From the NCBI RefSeq assembly GCF_040802235.1, contig NC_133165.1, positions 46,265,629 through 46,329,628 of the forward strand: a stretch of DNA of 64,000 nt. The letters run 5' to 3'. Source of the stretch: Manis javanica (lineage: Eukaryota > Chordata > Mammalia > Pholidota > Manidae). Each line of letters opens with the position of its first letter. Position 1 is the stretch's first letter. This document shows positions 26,251 through 38,094 of the stretch, in pieces. The position numbers and the translations under genes were made by a program. The notes beneath the pieces were generated by a model. That model was not told the DNA's origin. It saw nothing but the letters and a program-made list of their open reading frames with translations, and ran no database searches.

Positions 26251-27526
26251 ATGCCTAAGAATAACTATGTACTGACAACCCAGAATCCATGATGCTAGTT
26301 AATTTCTGGTCAATTACTCCTTCCAAGCTTGTTTCCTCACCTGCCACATGTTTAGATTACCCTCTGCACTAACTACTTGAAAGGAGCACACAAGGGCCTG
26401 GAAGTGCTGTGTTCCATGAGGCTGCTGCCTGTGTTCTGGGTCCTTGGACACTTTTCCAGAGACCCCACACACTCCCCCTCACTCCTGGCCTCTGATAGGC
26501 CTTCTCCAGCCTGGCCCTTTCCTGGCACAGCCTTTGCCTGGGAGGCCTTCAAGTGGCTGTTCCAGGAACCAAATTCTTGAAATTACAGAATGTTCAGAAC
26601 TGAAAGGATACTGAGAGTTAGAGCCTACTCTTTACCCTTTGCAGAAGAGGAAATCAAGGCCTGGCAGGACAGGGTCAGGGACTAGCTTAAACTCACTGTG
26701 AGGACTAGAGACCCAGACAGGACAAGAACCCACTCTTGACTCTGCCCCTCCAGGACCTCGTCCCTCTCCCATTGCACACCCTCTTTTCCTACAACCTTTG
26801 TTGTTTGTTCCTTGGTTGAATGTAATGTCTATTTCCCCAGTTCCTTGGGGAATTGGAGAGATGTCTACCTCTTAACAGGAATTGTCCATCAGGCTGCCGC
26901 AATTCAAAGGACTCACAGCTCCTGTCAGAGAATCAGGAAACTCACCAGGGGGCTCTTTATTTGTTCCACAACACCCTGGTCCTGTTCTGCCCACTCCTTT
27001 CCCAAAGGCCAGTTCTCAGATGTATATTTTTTTAAATTTCAGAATCACCTAAAGTTGCTTTTCAACTAAGTTTTCCCTAGAGGTAATACTACTAATAGTA
27101 GTAGCCATAGCTACCATTACTGATGATCTGCCTCATCTTTCACACTTGTGATTTCTGCCTTATATGCATTTGAGCTGTACTGCTATTTACTTAGAATTTT
27201 TAAAATTTCTTTCTTACCTTCTTGCTTAAATGTGTTTAAAAAAGGAAAACACATAACCACCATTATCACTTGCCATAATTAGGAGATAACTGTAAACAGA
27301 AACACCTAATTATAACTTTTTAAAAATCCACCTGTGCACTGCTTCCAATGGCCTGGTGTTCTGAGTCATAGGCATTCACACTTGGAGAAACACGGGTTGG
27401 TCATGAACCACTCTGCTGGCTGCTTTGCATGCACAGGGGAAGCCTCACTGTAATCCCCTGAGAGTTAAAGAAACTACTGATGCCTGGCTTCTACTCCCAG
27501 CAAGACTGATTTCATTGGTCTGGAGT
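26250..27526. other. Intergenic, nothing firm
   Basis: An ancient SINE-like block may lie at 26590-26730 (gaggaaatcaaggcctgg). The AT-rich stretch at 27000-27330 is unclassified. Confidence 0.35.
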
Positions 27527-27941
27527 TGTCTTGCCAATGGGTTTCAACCCCAGGCAAGTTCACTATGGATTCAATGTGACCAAAGAAATGACAGTAAAAT
27601 GTTCTTGGAGTGAAAGGGTTATACCCAACTTTATTTCCATGGTGGCAGGTCAATCACTAAAATCTCGTTCACTCAGAGTGAGTCTGCATGCAGCAAGCCA
27701 GTCTCTGCCTCTTGGCCTTTCTGTCCACACCGCCATCCTCTGGGCCTCTGACCTCCGTGCTGCCACCACTCCAGCCTCTAATCTCCTACAGCTTTGAAGC
27801 CATTCCACCGTGTCACCCAGAGCCCTAGGCAGGGCTCTTGACATAGAATCAGTAACAATGCATTGCCCACACATGAGTAGTGAGGTAGCCAAAGAGGGCC
27901 AGGTGAGAATCCTGGCCACAGGAACCTTCATTTTATCCTCA
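27527..27941 (-). mobile_element. Solo LTR, ERVL-like (copy 1)
   Basis: Same family as 31274-31677, in the same orientation. On the minus strand the end sequence ...ggcaagaca and an AATAAA are recognisable. Old, with clear divergence between the two copies. Fossil without an internal region. Confidence 0.6.
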
Positions 27942-28029
27942 GGGTATAACCTGGGCCTTGGGAGTTTGAGAAGTGAATCAAATGTGCAGTAAAGTTTGAG
28001 GACCACTAATACAGCAGGCTTCTGTCTCA

Positions 28030-28560
28030 GACTGTGTTACCAATGATGGTCACAGCAAACGTTCCCAGCCCATGTGCTCTTCTTTGGTGTGGCCTTGACA
28101 CATTCCTAACAAATGAGGGGCACAGAACTGTGTCCCTTCCCCTTGAACATGGAAGGACCTTTATGACTGCATTGAATGATACTGTTAGAAGTGGTGTGAT
28201 CATAAAACTCTCTGTGGTTCTTGGAACCCAGCCATCTTGCTGTGAGGAAGTCCAAAATAACACACCTGGAGAGATGACTTGGAAAGGCTACATGTTGTTT
28301 CTCTGGCCTTCAGCCCAGGTGAAGTCCCAGCTGCAAGCCATCTTCAGCCTCTTGACATGTGAGTGAAGGGAGCCTGCAGATGGTTCCACTCCCAGCTATC
28401 AAGTCACTTCCAGCAACTGAGACTTCTCAGATGACGCCGAGATACTGTAAAACAGAGACAAGCCATCTCCAGTTCCCTACCTACAGAATATAGCAGAATA
28501 ATAAAGTGGTTGTTTTACAGCACTTTGTTTGGGGATGGTTGTTAAGTAGCAGTAGTGTCT
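28030..28560 (+). mobile_element. MLT1-type MaLR LTR
   Basis: MLT1 hallmarks: tggccttgacacatt, cagacatgtgagtgaa-like text, then aataaagtggttgttttac at the 3' end. Ancient ERVL-MaLR fossil LTR. Confidence 0.65.
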
Positions 28561-28740
28561 GGAATAGTCTTGGAGACCCCAGACCTAAGTCCAGATCCTG
28601 TCTGTAAACTTGGCTATGGCCTGGGACAAATATTGTTTAACTTGCATCTTAATTTCCACATCTATAAACAGGATATGAAGAATATACCCACCTCCTGAAA
28701 TGGTTTTGGAAATGCAAGCAAATTGCATTTTGTAAGCATT
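28560..28740 (+). repeat. MIR fragment
   Basis: Weak MIR match: ttggctatggcctgggacaa, ttaatttccacatctataa. Confidence 0.4.
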
Positions 28741-28764
28741 TAGTAGAGTATGTGAGCCAGAGAA

Positions 28765-28995
28765 AGAATTTAAGGAGGCAGCAGAGTACCAGCAACATCA
28801 TGGACTCTGAACCCAGACTCTGTGGGATCAAGTCCCAGCTCTCTTATTATCAGTGTAACCTTGGGCCATTTACCTGACCTTTCTAGCCTCAGTTTCCCTA
28901 TATGTAACATAGGAATGCCAATAACATTCCACATAGAGTTGTTGCTGGTTGAATTCATTTATAAAATGCATAGTAAGCACCAGGTAAGTGCTAGA
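28765..28995 (+). repeat. MIR SINE
   Basis: Clear MIR: catggactctgaacccagac, gtaaccttgggcca, ctcagtttccc, gtaagcaccaggtaagtgct. Confidence 0.75.
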
Positions 28996-28999
28996 TGAA

Positions 29000-29695
29000 A
29001 ACAGTGATACATAAACACAGCTCAGGTGTGCAAGAAACATTTGTCCATTGTTTAATTAATTGGTGTTCCCTGCTACTTTTATGTTGGGGCAGGTGTTTGA
29101 TGGAGTCAGTTTATAGTGTTTTCTTTCCCTCAGGAGCAGAGGGAAGTTGGGAAGGGGCATGGAATCCTCGTGGCTTACACATCCCCTTGCTACATTGGCA
29201 TCTGCCAGGATGTCCCCCCTTCTGTCCTTCCTGTTCTTACTGTGTGCTCTTTACTGTCAACCCACACAGCCCACACCTCCCACAGACTCTGTCACACTGG
29301 GGGCAGGGGCAGAGGCACTGCTGGGGTCTGTCCACCTGGAAAGGGGGGTACAATTCCTCCCATCACAGACGTCACCAACCCGTTCAGAACAAGCAAGGCA
29401 CAGGAGCCCTTTCTCAGGGACAGTTCTGACTTCTTTGTTTCCTTTCCAAATTGGCTCCTTCCTTCCTTGACTTAGGGAGTATTTTAAAGCTTACTCCATG
29501 CCCCACTCCATCCACCTTGCTTTTACATCTCATAATTTTTTGTGCCTTCAGTCCCCTAAGGTTCTTAAACTACAAATGAAACTGCAATGACATCCCTTCA
29601 CTGTAGCAATGACAGCCACAGAGCCCTCACTGATTCAACAGGAATGGGATGAGCATAAAAGGGAACATGGGGAACCTCCACCTTGGTTTGTATAT
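29000..29695. other. Intergenic, nothing recognised
   Basis: GC-richer tract with open frames on + (28995-29475) that show no family features, no start context of note and no splice logic. Confidence 0.4.
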
Positions 29696-29708
29696 AAAAA
29701 TCATATGG

Positions 29709-30275
29709 GAAGCAAGCTAGGTGTCCATCAGTAGATGAATGGATAAAGAAGATGTGGTACATGTACACAATGGAATATTATTAAGCCATAAGAAGAAAAC
29801 AAATCCTACCATTTGCAACAACATGGATGGAGCTAGAGGGTATTATGCTCAGTGAAATAAGCCAGGTGGAGAGAGAAAAGTACCAAATGATTTCACTCAT
29901 ATGTGGAGTATAAGAACAAAGAAAAACTGAAAGAACAAAACAGCAGCAGAATCACAGAACCCAAGAATGGACTAACAGTTACCAAAGGGAAAGGAACTGG
30001 AGAGGATGGGTGGGAAGGGAAGGATAAGGGGGGAGAAGAAAGGGGGCATTACGATTAGCATGTATAATGTGTGTGGGAGGCATGGGGAGGGCTGTGCAAC
30101 ACAGAAAAGACAAGTAGTGATTCTACAGCATCTTACTATACTGATGGACAGTGACTGTAATGGGGTTTGTGGGGAGGACTTGGCAAGGGGGGAGTCTAGT
30201 AAACATGATGTTCCTCATGTAATTGTAGATTAATGATACCAAAAATAAATAAATAAAATGTGTTAAATTCTCTTA
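29709..30275 (+). mobile_element. 5'-truncated L1 3' end (L1-C)
   Basis: Starts in the ORF2 C-terminus (caccgt-less gtgtccatcagtagatgaat segment), ends coding at LICGV-stop, and has the G-rich 3' UTR. A perfect 13-bp target-site duplication aaaaatcatatgg lies at 29696-29708 and 30276-30288. About 16 nt (tgtgttaaattctctt, near 30259-30274) lie between the A-rich tail and the duplication. Confidence 0.9.
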
Positions 30276-30289
30276 AAAAATCATATGGT

Positions 30290-30420
30290 GACGGACAGTA
30301 ACTAGACTTTTGGTGGTGACTTTGGACTGCATACAGATGTCAAATTTTAATGTCATACACCTGAAACTTATGCAATGCTATATACAAATTTTACATCAAT
30401 TAAAAAGTGTAAAAATTATT
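30290..30420 (+). mobile_element. Old L1M 3' end
   Basis: cacctgaaacttatgcaatg followed by a short A/T end is the 3' UTR end of mammal-wide L1M elements. L1-C inserted at its left edge. Confidence 0.55.
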
Positions 30421-30994
30421 ACCCAGCCACAGTGATTATTATTATCATACTGAATATTTACCAAATCCCCATGGGAGAGAAAAGACCTGGGTCATTGGTT
30501 CACTGCCAGTCATAGGCTGAGTCAGATGAAGACCAGGTGTGCCGACACCCAGGCCCACACTTTACAGAGTCCTGCGGCCTTCAGGGAGTCCCAAAGGGAA
30601 GCAAGCAAAGAAGTAAGTGCACCCTAGCTGCCAGGGCCTTGTGCCAGCAGCCAGGCTTGACAGAGACCTTTCCCCATGGGTTGGACCCAGAACCCAGATG
30701 TCTGTCAACTAGAAGCACTTCCTTTCCTTGGTAAACAAGGTTTTCTTTGCTTTCTGAGTACAGAAGCAGTTAATAATGTGAAATCAGAAGATAACCTCCA
30801 GACTTTGGTTCTGTTCTCTTGACCTATCACACACTCCTTCCAGCTTTTGCAAAACATTTAAGTTAAAAAATTAACATGTGTTTGTAATCACCTCATGGAA
30901 TGCTTGCACCAGCTCTGTGTAAACTTATCCTGTGCTCTCTTTTCTGGAGAACTGGTTGGGAGAGTTTATTTTTAACTGTTAGAGGAAATAATTG

Positions 30995-31225
30995 TGTATT
31001 CATTCAACAAATATTTACTGAGCCAGAGAATATTCGAAAAGCTATAGATACAGCAGTAAACTAGTTCTTTCCTCTTCTCGGGGTTGCATTCTAGTGGGGG
31101 CAGACAAACAATAACAAGTGGACAAACAAAAACAAAAATTTCAGCATGACTTGTGCAGTTTTGAAATGTCTTGGTTAAGGAATGCTTCACTGACAAGGTG
31201 GCATTTAAGCAAAGACCAGAAGGAA
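30995..31225 (-). repeat. L2 fragment
   Basis: Complement of the L2 3' end: cattcaacaaatatttactg, tacagcagtaaac, cattctagtggggg. Confidence 0.65.
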
Positions 31226-31273
31226 GTTAGGGAGTGATTCATGCTGAAATCCCAGTTTATTTCCTAAGAGCAC

Positions 31274-31677
31274 TGTCTTGCCAATGGGTTTCAGCCCCAG
31301 GCAAGTTTGCTAAGGATTCAATGTGACCAAAGAAATTGACAGCAAAATGTTCTTGGGGTGAAAGGGTTATACACAACTTTATTTCCAGGTGGCAGATCAG
31401 TCAATAAAATTCCATCCACTCAGAGTGAGTCTGCATGCAGCAAGCCGGTCTCTGCCTCTGGGCCCCTCTGTCTGCACAGCCGTCCTCTGTGCCTCTGTCC
31501 TTGGCACTGCCACCACTCCGGCCCCTGCTCTCCTGCAGCCTTGCAGCCCTGCCACCATGTCGTGCCCAGAGCACTGGGCGGAGCTCTTTATATAGAGTCA
31601 AATTACCCACAGGTGTGCAGTGAGCTAGTCAACCAGGGCCAGGTGAGAATCCTGGTGGAACTCTCATTTTATCCACA
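31274..31677 (-). mobile_element. Solo LTR, ERVL-like (copy 2)
   Basis: 404 bp with TG...CA ends and a 5-bp target duplication agcac (31269-31273 and 31678-31682), as expected for ERVL-class elements. On the minus strand a TATATAAA lies in the middle and AATAAA near the 3' end. Old fossil; same family as 27527-27941. Confidence 0.8.
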
Positions 31678-31684
31678 AGCACAT

Positions 31685-32170
31685 AGTACCATCTGACATA
31701 CGGTGTATTTTATTTATTAATTTATTGTCACTTGGGGAGGTGACCATTGACAAGAGAGAAACTGAGGCAATGAGAAGGGCTGCAGGCTAAGCGACCACAG
31801 GCAGCCAGTAGGGGTTTGGGGGGCTGTCGGGGTTGGACAGGTAGGCCTAGTGTTCCCTCCTCTGCTTAGGCCCAAGCCTCCCTTCCCCGTCAGGTGCTGC
31901 TGCCCAGCTCCATAGAGGAGCTGTTCGCTCCAGGACCCCTGAGGAGTCTGCTGCAGTTCTGCTGCTAGAAGCTTCCCCATTGCCCATTGGACACAGTCCA
32001 TGTTTTTGAATGTGGTGTTCCAGAACTTCAACCACCTGCATCTTAGTCTAAGTGCCTTCTGGCTCCTCTTCTTCAGGGCTGGTGCCCGGCACTAAGAAGG
32101 TGGTGCAGTAAATAGTCATGAACGAATGTGTTGGAAGGAGGCTTGCTTCATGCCATGCTTTTTACTGGAG
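31685..32170. other. Intergenic, nothing recognised
   Basis: GC-rich, with an AT-rich stretch near 31705-31725. No supported feature. Confidence 0.4.
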
Positions 32171-32224
32171 ACATTTCTCCTCTCATCCCCACCTATCAGA
32201 ATTCCGACTCTCAATAATAATCTT

Positions 32225-32440
32225 TAACACGAGTGTTGCCTTCCATTTTGCAGAGTTTCACCTATCCAGTCACCCATCTGATTTGACCCTCCCAATAACC
32301 TGATCAGGCCAATTATAATCATCATCTCATCCCCATTTTGCAATCACAGAAACTGAGACTCAAAAAGAAAATGACTTGCTAGGTGCCATGCAGCTGTTCT
32401 GAGGCAAAGCTGGAGCTGAAGCCCCTAGGCCAGGTCCATG
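32225..32440 (-). repeat. MIR SINE
   Basis: Complement of MIR: ccccattttgcaatcacaga, actgagactcaaaaag, gacttgctaggtgcc. Confidence 0.55.
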
Positions 32441-32525
32441 TCAGAGACTGTCTTGCAGGAAGCATTCTGAGATTCCTCCCAGGAATTGCCCCATCCTGCC
32501 CTGAGTCCCATGCTCTCTTGTTGCA

Positions 32526-33330
32526 GTCCCACCTGTTTTAGGGCTGTCTCCACAACTGCTTCACTTCTAAATGAGAACAAAGCTGGGGGAGTTGATATAA
32601 CTTTGCTGCTTCTGTTTGAATTCGCTGGGCCTGTTCTGCTCTCCTCCTCCAGTAGCAGGAGGACAGTTGGATTCCATGGCTCAGACCAGCAAAGACAGTG
32701 GCAGGGGGCTTGCGGTTCTGACCAGCCAACTCTGAGAGAGAGGGGTCCCGGTAAGTGGGGCCTGTTTACTCACAAAATCAATCACCTGCAAAGGTGAGTG
32801 TGAGTGGGGTCAGCCAGGGGGAGGGGTGTTAGTGAGGAGCTGGAGAGGGAGAGCTGGACATAGCTCTGACCCCTGACCTCTCCCCCAGCTTCCTCTGTGG
32901 CAAAAAGGCCTCTGCCTTCATCTACCTCTCTGCTCCTGAGGACTTCCTGGTGTTTTCTGGGAAAGCTTGGAACGCATGTTCCTACTCTGAACAGGTGAGC
33001 AATTCCAGTATTTGGGGGAATGGCCATGAGATTCTCATGGGGGTATTAGTGGAGCCCTTGGCACTGGGGAACTTCCTGGGTTCCACACTCTGTTTGTCCC
33101 TGTCCTCTTCTGTGCCCTCTCATCGTGTCTCTGTTCCCTGCCCTTTCCTGGCTCATGCTGCTTACCACAGAAATCCCGGCAAGGTCCTTCATGCTGGGGA
33201 ACAGAGAGGTCCGGGCCTATGGGATACAGAGAGAGGCCAGGAGAAGCTGGCTCACCACACTCAGTGAATGTAGGAGAGATCTGTCATCAAGACTGCAACC
33301 TGACACCACTTGTGGGGGGTGATGCTTCAG
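32526..33330 (+). other. Possible noncoding exons (weak)
   Basis: Three segments have consensus-like splice borders: about 32526-32750 (ttgttgcag | ... | gtaagt), 32889-32994 (ctcccccag | ... cag | gtgagc) and from 33172 (cttaccacag |). The second and third share an open phase, but the first has a stop a few codons before its donor and no ATG leads the chain. I recognise no protein. An unspliced intergenic explanation is equally likely. Confidence 0.2.
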
Positions 33331-33429
33331 GGCCTGGCCCTTAGCCCATCCTTCACTTTTGGGGTTTCTGTTTTCCAGCCCTTTTTCATTCCTTTGTTCA
33401 TTCATTCAAGGCTGTTTTTGTTGGTGGTA

Positions 33430-33712
33430 ATAAGTGTAGACTCCTAAGATGATAGGTGGTTACAGTGTACTATATAATGAAATTTGCTGAGAGTAGAACT
33501 TAAATGTTCCCTGTCACACACACGCACACACACACACTCACACACACACACACACACACACACTATGCATATGTATATAAATGTATGAGAAGTGATGGGT
33601 GTATTAATTAACCCAATGAGAAAAATCCTTTCACAATGTATACTTGTATCAGGTAATCACGTTTTACTTTTTGTTTGTCAATTATACCTCAAAGCCTGGG
33701 GGGAAAAAGAGT
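33430..33712 (+). mobile_element. Old L1M 3' UTR with (CA)n
   Basis: gtgatgggtgtattaatta, tcacaatgtatacttgtatc and gtcaattatacctcaaagc are L1M 3' UTR text. A CA repeat at 33520-33563 lies within it. Confidence 0.65.
33520..33563. repeat. (CA)n microsatellite
   Basis: Interrupted CA repeat of about 44 bp. Confidence 0.9.
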
Positions 33713-33714
33713 GT

Positions 33715-34080
33715 GGACTCTCAATTCATACTGTTTTGGTTCAAATTTCAGTTCTGCTACTGTTTAGCTTCAGTTTTCTCATCTGTAAAATGGATTGTTT
33801 TGAGGACTACATGACTGCATGAGAAAGCTCAGTAAGTGCTAGCTGCTATACTAGGCAGTATAGTATCGTGGTTAAGAAAGCCAGATGTCATGGGTTCAGA
33901 TCCCAGAGCTGCAACTTACTAGTTCTGTAACCTTGGACACAAAGCCTTAACCTCTCTGGGCCTCAGTTTCCTCTTCTGTGAGAAATGAACATGAAAAATA
34001 ATACCTACAGCATAGGGTTATTGTGAGGATTAAATGAGCCAAGAGTTGAAAAGTGCCTTGCATGTATAAGTGTGTGGTTA
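33715..34080 (+). repeat. Two adjacent MIR SINEs
   Basis: 33715-33845 is a diverged MIR. 33850-34080 is a good MIR with tatcgtggttaagaaagcc, gggttcagatccca, cctctctgggcctcagtttc. Confidence 0.7.
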
Positions 34081-34124
34081 AATTTTAGTTATAATAATTT
34101 TATTCCATTCAGCACCATGAAGGC

Positions 34125-34215
34125 AGAAGTTTCTGTTGGCTTCATTCACTGTTCTGTCTCTAATGCCTAGAACAATGCCTGGGATATACTGAGTTGGTAC
34201 TTAATAAATATTCAC
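34125..34215 (+). repeat. L2 3' end
   Basis: caatgcctgggatatactga and cttaataaatattcacc. Confidence 0.6.
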
Positions 34216-34219
34216 CAAG

Positions 34220-36380
34220 CATCTATTCTGTTTTCATAGTGCTCTATTTGAAATGCTCTGTCTATTGGCTTCTGACACAGTGCTGTTTCTACTATATGAT
34301 AGTTTGACTTTATTATGATTTTTAAAATCTAGTCTATGATTTTTGACATTGGAAATCAACTGTGAAGGTAGATCAAAGCAGGGGAGAGGACATCCACTGC
34401 AATTCAAAATAACTTCAACAAGCAAGATTGGCTCATGGGACCGAACATTTCAGAATGGATTGCTTCAGGAATAACTGGACCCAGGAACTCAAAGTAAATA
34501 GTAACCTAGTGTCGGTCCCTCCCTGCCTCCGACCTGCAGATAAGGGAGGAGACACGATGAGATACCGAAGACCTGAAAGGACCAGCCAGGGGACTCAAGG
34601 CATAACAGCACAAGAGTAATGCCGAAAAGGCACTCCACATATTTATTGAGCAAATGAACCCAAACATCCAAAGAATTTTGAGTAGGGGGTTCAACACATG
34701 ATCAACACACAATCATTATCTGACCTTGAGTCCAGCCCTGGGGCATGATGCTCCTCAAGGACACCGAAACCATATGAGGGTGGTCATGAGTTGTAGGAAC
34801 TGTTTTGTCTTTACTCATTTTGTTATTGATCAAGCATCAGGAGTTGTAGGAGAAACAATCAGGTCATATGTATTTGTACATTTGATTTCTATATTACTTG
34901 GTTTATGTATTAATCCCATTAATCCCACACCTAGATTCGTGTCTCCCTTTCCACTCTCAGCTCTACTTTCCCATGCATTTGGCTCCAGTCTGAGGCAGGG
35001 TCTTCCCTCAGGCTGGCCCCCAGCAGATTCAAGTTCACATCCTACCAGTTTAGTCATTGCTACAGTGAAAGTCTTTCCTGAGAGCAAGTCCACAGGCTGA
35101 CTCTCAGTGTGCCATATACCCATCTTTGAACTGTTCACTGTAGTGAAGGACATGGGGCACCCTGACAAGGTGGGCCTGGGTCATGTGCCTACCATGAGTA
35201 GGGGTATCTGAGAGAGAGGATGGATAATTCTCCAAAGAAAACTCCAGATGCTTTTTTGTTTAACTTAAAAAGGAAGAACGGGTGAGCAGATGGAAATGAC
35301 AAATGTCAGCACATCCCAAGTGATGCTCTTCTCACCTCATCATCTCCCCTAATGACCAGTTGACAAAGGTTGCCTATGAGCTCTCAATATTATTTCCAGT
35401 TTCCAGAGCATCAGTACTCAGCTTCATGTGCCCTCTCTCTCCGTGAGAAAGGTACTGCTATGCTCATTCTCCAGGTAAAGAAATGAAGACCAGAAAGTGG
35501 CTTGCCAGGATCTCCCAGTAAGTTACAAGCTGCTTGCTTTTGTCTTCTTCTTTCTGGCTTCACATGTTTGTCCAGTCTTTCCAGCCAAATGACCACCTCT
35601 GTGGGCAAGGACCATGGTTCCCACACATCTGTATTCAACCCTTAGTCCCGTCTTCCTCTCTCCAACCCAGGTGCACCATGTCAGTGCAGAAACATGGAAG
35701 GAATGGCCATTTGATGTGAGCATCCTTCATAGAGCTGCTTATGTCAGGTCTCCAATATTGGAGTTGCTTAGGTCAGGCTTTCCTGCTTTCGCGCTGACTG
35801 CCTCTGTAAACATACCCCACCCTAAAAGGCATGCTGGTGAATGCCCAACCCAGGTAACTCCACATGTTAGGTGTGCCAGTGAACAACACCTGAGCTGGAT
35901 AATACCACATGTGGACTGTCCCTCTCATCTTCGTCCCCCGAATGGATGGATTGGACTGTATAAGGAACTGGACACGGAGTCCCTGTGGCAAGTTTGTCCT
36001 AGAGGTCCCTGACACCGGACCACAGATGTGTGTTCTGATGCTTGCTCCTGCTCATCCGCCTGCACTCCTGCTCCATCATGGACATACCACTTCACTAGAA
36101 CTGTCTCTGCTGCATCACTTTCCCTTGGGACAGATGAAAGGCTGACTGGGACAGCCTGGACTGGAAGCATCCTTTGTGACCAGTATGAGATGTATTGATC
36201 CATGATATGTGTGATTTTTAGATATGTTTAATCCCCCCTTTGAGTGCTGTGTGAAAGGAAATTGCCCATGTGATCATGCAATCATAAGGGTGTTAAGTTC
36301 ATTACTCCATCGCCCTGCAGATCCATACTTCCTGACCCACTCAGGTCACTATTGTTTGTATCAGTATTGTCAACAGGACC
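34220..36380. other. Intergenic, unclassified
   Basis: A MIR remnant on - lies at about 35400-35530. The rest, including 35650-36270, is not assigned to a family. LTR-like composition is possible for 34370-34950, but I cannot show termini or target duplications. Confidence 0.35.
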
Positions 36381-37265
36381 CAGGTTTCTGATGAGGTAGG
36401 TGTGAGATGGGGACATGGGCTTAGACAGAGTAGGATGAAGCCTCTGGAAAAAGCAAGGCAGGATAATGACAGAGCAGTGTAACAACAGTCAAAGAAACCC
36501 CCTACCAAAACTCTGTGTTAAACATTAAGCTCTAGAGTCATTCTTCAGTGAGATCAGTTCATATTCCCCAAGGAAAGTATCTCAGCATAGTGCATGTTTT
36601 CATTGTGTTAATCATGCTATTGTAAGATTCACTTTAGCATGCTAAAAGGCCCAGACCTATATGCTGTTTTACCTCCTTCAGACCTAATCAAGTAATTTGC
36701 AACCCGGGCAATTGATAATGGCAAGCAAGCCCATCCATAAACAACATAGTAAAAGCAAGAAATATTCCATCTTAGATTGCCTTTTAAAGTACAGGAAGTT
36801 AAGAAGTACTGCTCTTAACAAACTCTTCAGCCAACAGACAATAACTCAGGGCAGGCAGTCTTGATTGATATGCTCCCAGACCAAGAAGCTGCTATTCTGG
36901 GAAGGAATCTGCAGTAAATTTCTTATGTTAATTTTTCAGAATTACCTGGAGGACTGATGAAAAAAAAGACTTAATGTCTCATCTAGGATGAACATTCTAG
37001 GACCACTTAACAGGTCCACACCCCTAGCCCTTAATCACATTCCTGAAAATCCTCAATTGCCTATAAAACTCCTAGACAGTGCATGACCACAACCACGGGC
37101 TACCTTATCCCCTCCTGGCAGGAGCCAGGAGCTCTGTCCTCTCACTTTATCTCAAAATAAAAGCCTCTCCCTTGCTCTCCTACCTTGAGTGTTTGCTAAG
37201 TTCATTCTTCGATTCTGCGAACAAGAACCCCAGAATCAGGTGGAGGCTCAAGGTCTGGAGAAGAT
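36380..37265 (+). mobile_element. ERV1-type LTR related to 9126-9975
   Basis: Shares ggaaagtatctcagcatag, gattgatatgct and the cctataaa...aataaaagc layout with the LTR at 9.1 kb, at clearly lower similarity. The 5' limit is uncertain, and no target duplication was found. Old fossil LTR. Confidence 0.6.
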
Positions 37266-37279
37266 CCTAGGGAGTTTGT

Positions 37280-37400
37280 ATTAGTTTCCTCGTGTTATAG
37301 ACGATTGCGTTGAACCACAGAGAGGTTAAGTAACCTGCCTAAGATCACACAGCTACTCAGTGGCAGCTCCAACTGTTTATGTGCATAAACGTCACAGCTG
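37280..37400 (-). repeat. MIR fragment
   Basis: cagagaggttaagtaacctg and gatcacacagctactcagtg. Confidence 0.65.
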
Positions 37401-37517
37401 TCCTACCAGCTGATATGAGTGGTGTACCCACCTAGTAGATGAGCCAAGCACAGAGAGATTCTGCCTTGACCAAGATCACCCTGGGAAGTGTTGGAGTTAT
37501 GCAATAAGTATAAGTCT

Positions 37518-38034
37518 ACCAAATGATTTCCCTCATTTGTGGAGTATAACAATGAAGCAAAACTGTAGGAACAAAATAGCAGCAGACTCACGGACTCCAA
37601 GAAGTCAGGGTCTCACCACCTGTATTCAGGAGACCCAGAGGTGTGGCCCCAGCTCCAGCCCAGCCTCACCTCTCCCCAGCCTCCCTGCCTTCGCTGAAGC
37701 CCATCTTGGTTACACTGAGTGGTTACCAAAGGGGAGGGGTGGGGGTAGGGTGGGTGGGGATGGAGGGAGAAGGGGATCGTGGAGTATCATAATTAGTGCA
37801 CATGGTGTATGTGGGGTCACGGGGAAGACAGTGCAGCACAGAGAAGAGACAGGGACTCTGTGGCATCTTACTACACTGATGGACAGTGACTGCAATGGGG
37901 CATGGGGGGGGGACTTGATAATAAGGGTGAATGTAGTAACCACATTGTTTTGCTTGTGAATCCTTCATAAGATTGCATCAATGATACCTTAATAAAAAAA
38001 TAAAAATAAAATAAAATAAAAACAAAACAAAACA
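37518..38034 (+). mobile_element. 5'-truncated L1 3' end (L1-D) carrying a 115-bp foreign patch
   Basis: L1 3' sequence (ccaaatgatttccctcattt ... atggacagtgactgcaatgg) with an A-rich tail. A 15-bp target-site duplication with one mismatch, aataagtata(a/g)gtct, lies at 37503-37517 and 38035-38049. Inside it, 37605-37719 is not L1 but a copy of 38763-38877. Confidence 0.88.
37605..37719 (+). repeat. Templated insertion copied from 38763-38877
   Basis: 115 bp identical to 38763-38877 at all but two positions by eye, same orientation, replacing about ten bases of L1 3' UTR. The L1 resumes at ggttaccaaagg. Confidence 0.9.
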
Positions 38035-38094
38035 AATAAGTATAGGTCTGTCTGACTCCTGAGTGGGGCCCTGACTTGTGACACCCTGAATCCT

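Noticed and set aside
37537-37959. 140-codon frame over L1-D
   Set aside because: Runs through an L1 3' UTR and the templated patch; chance frame.
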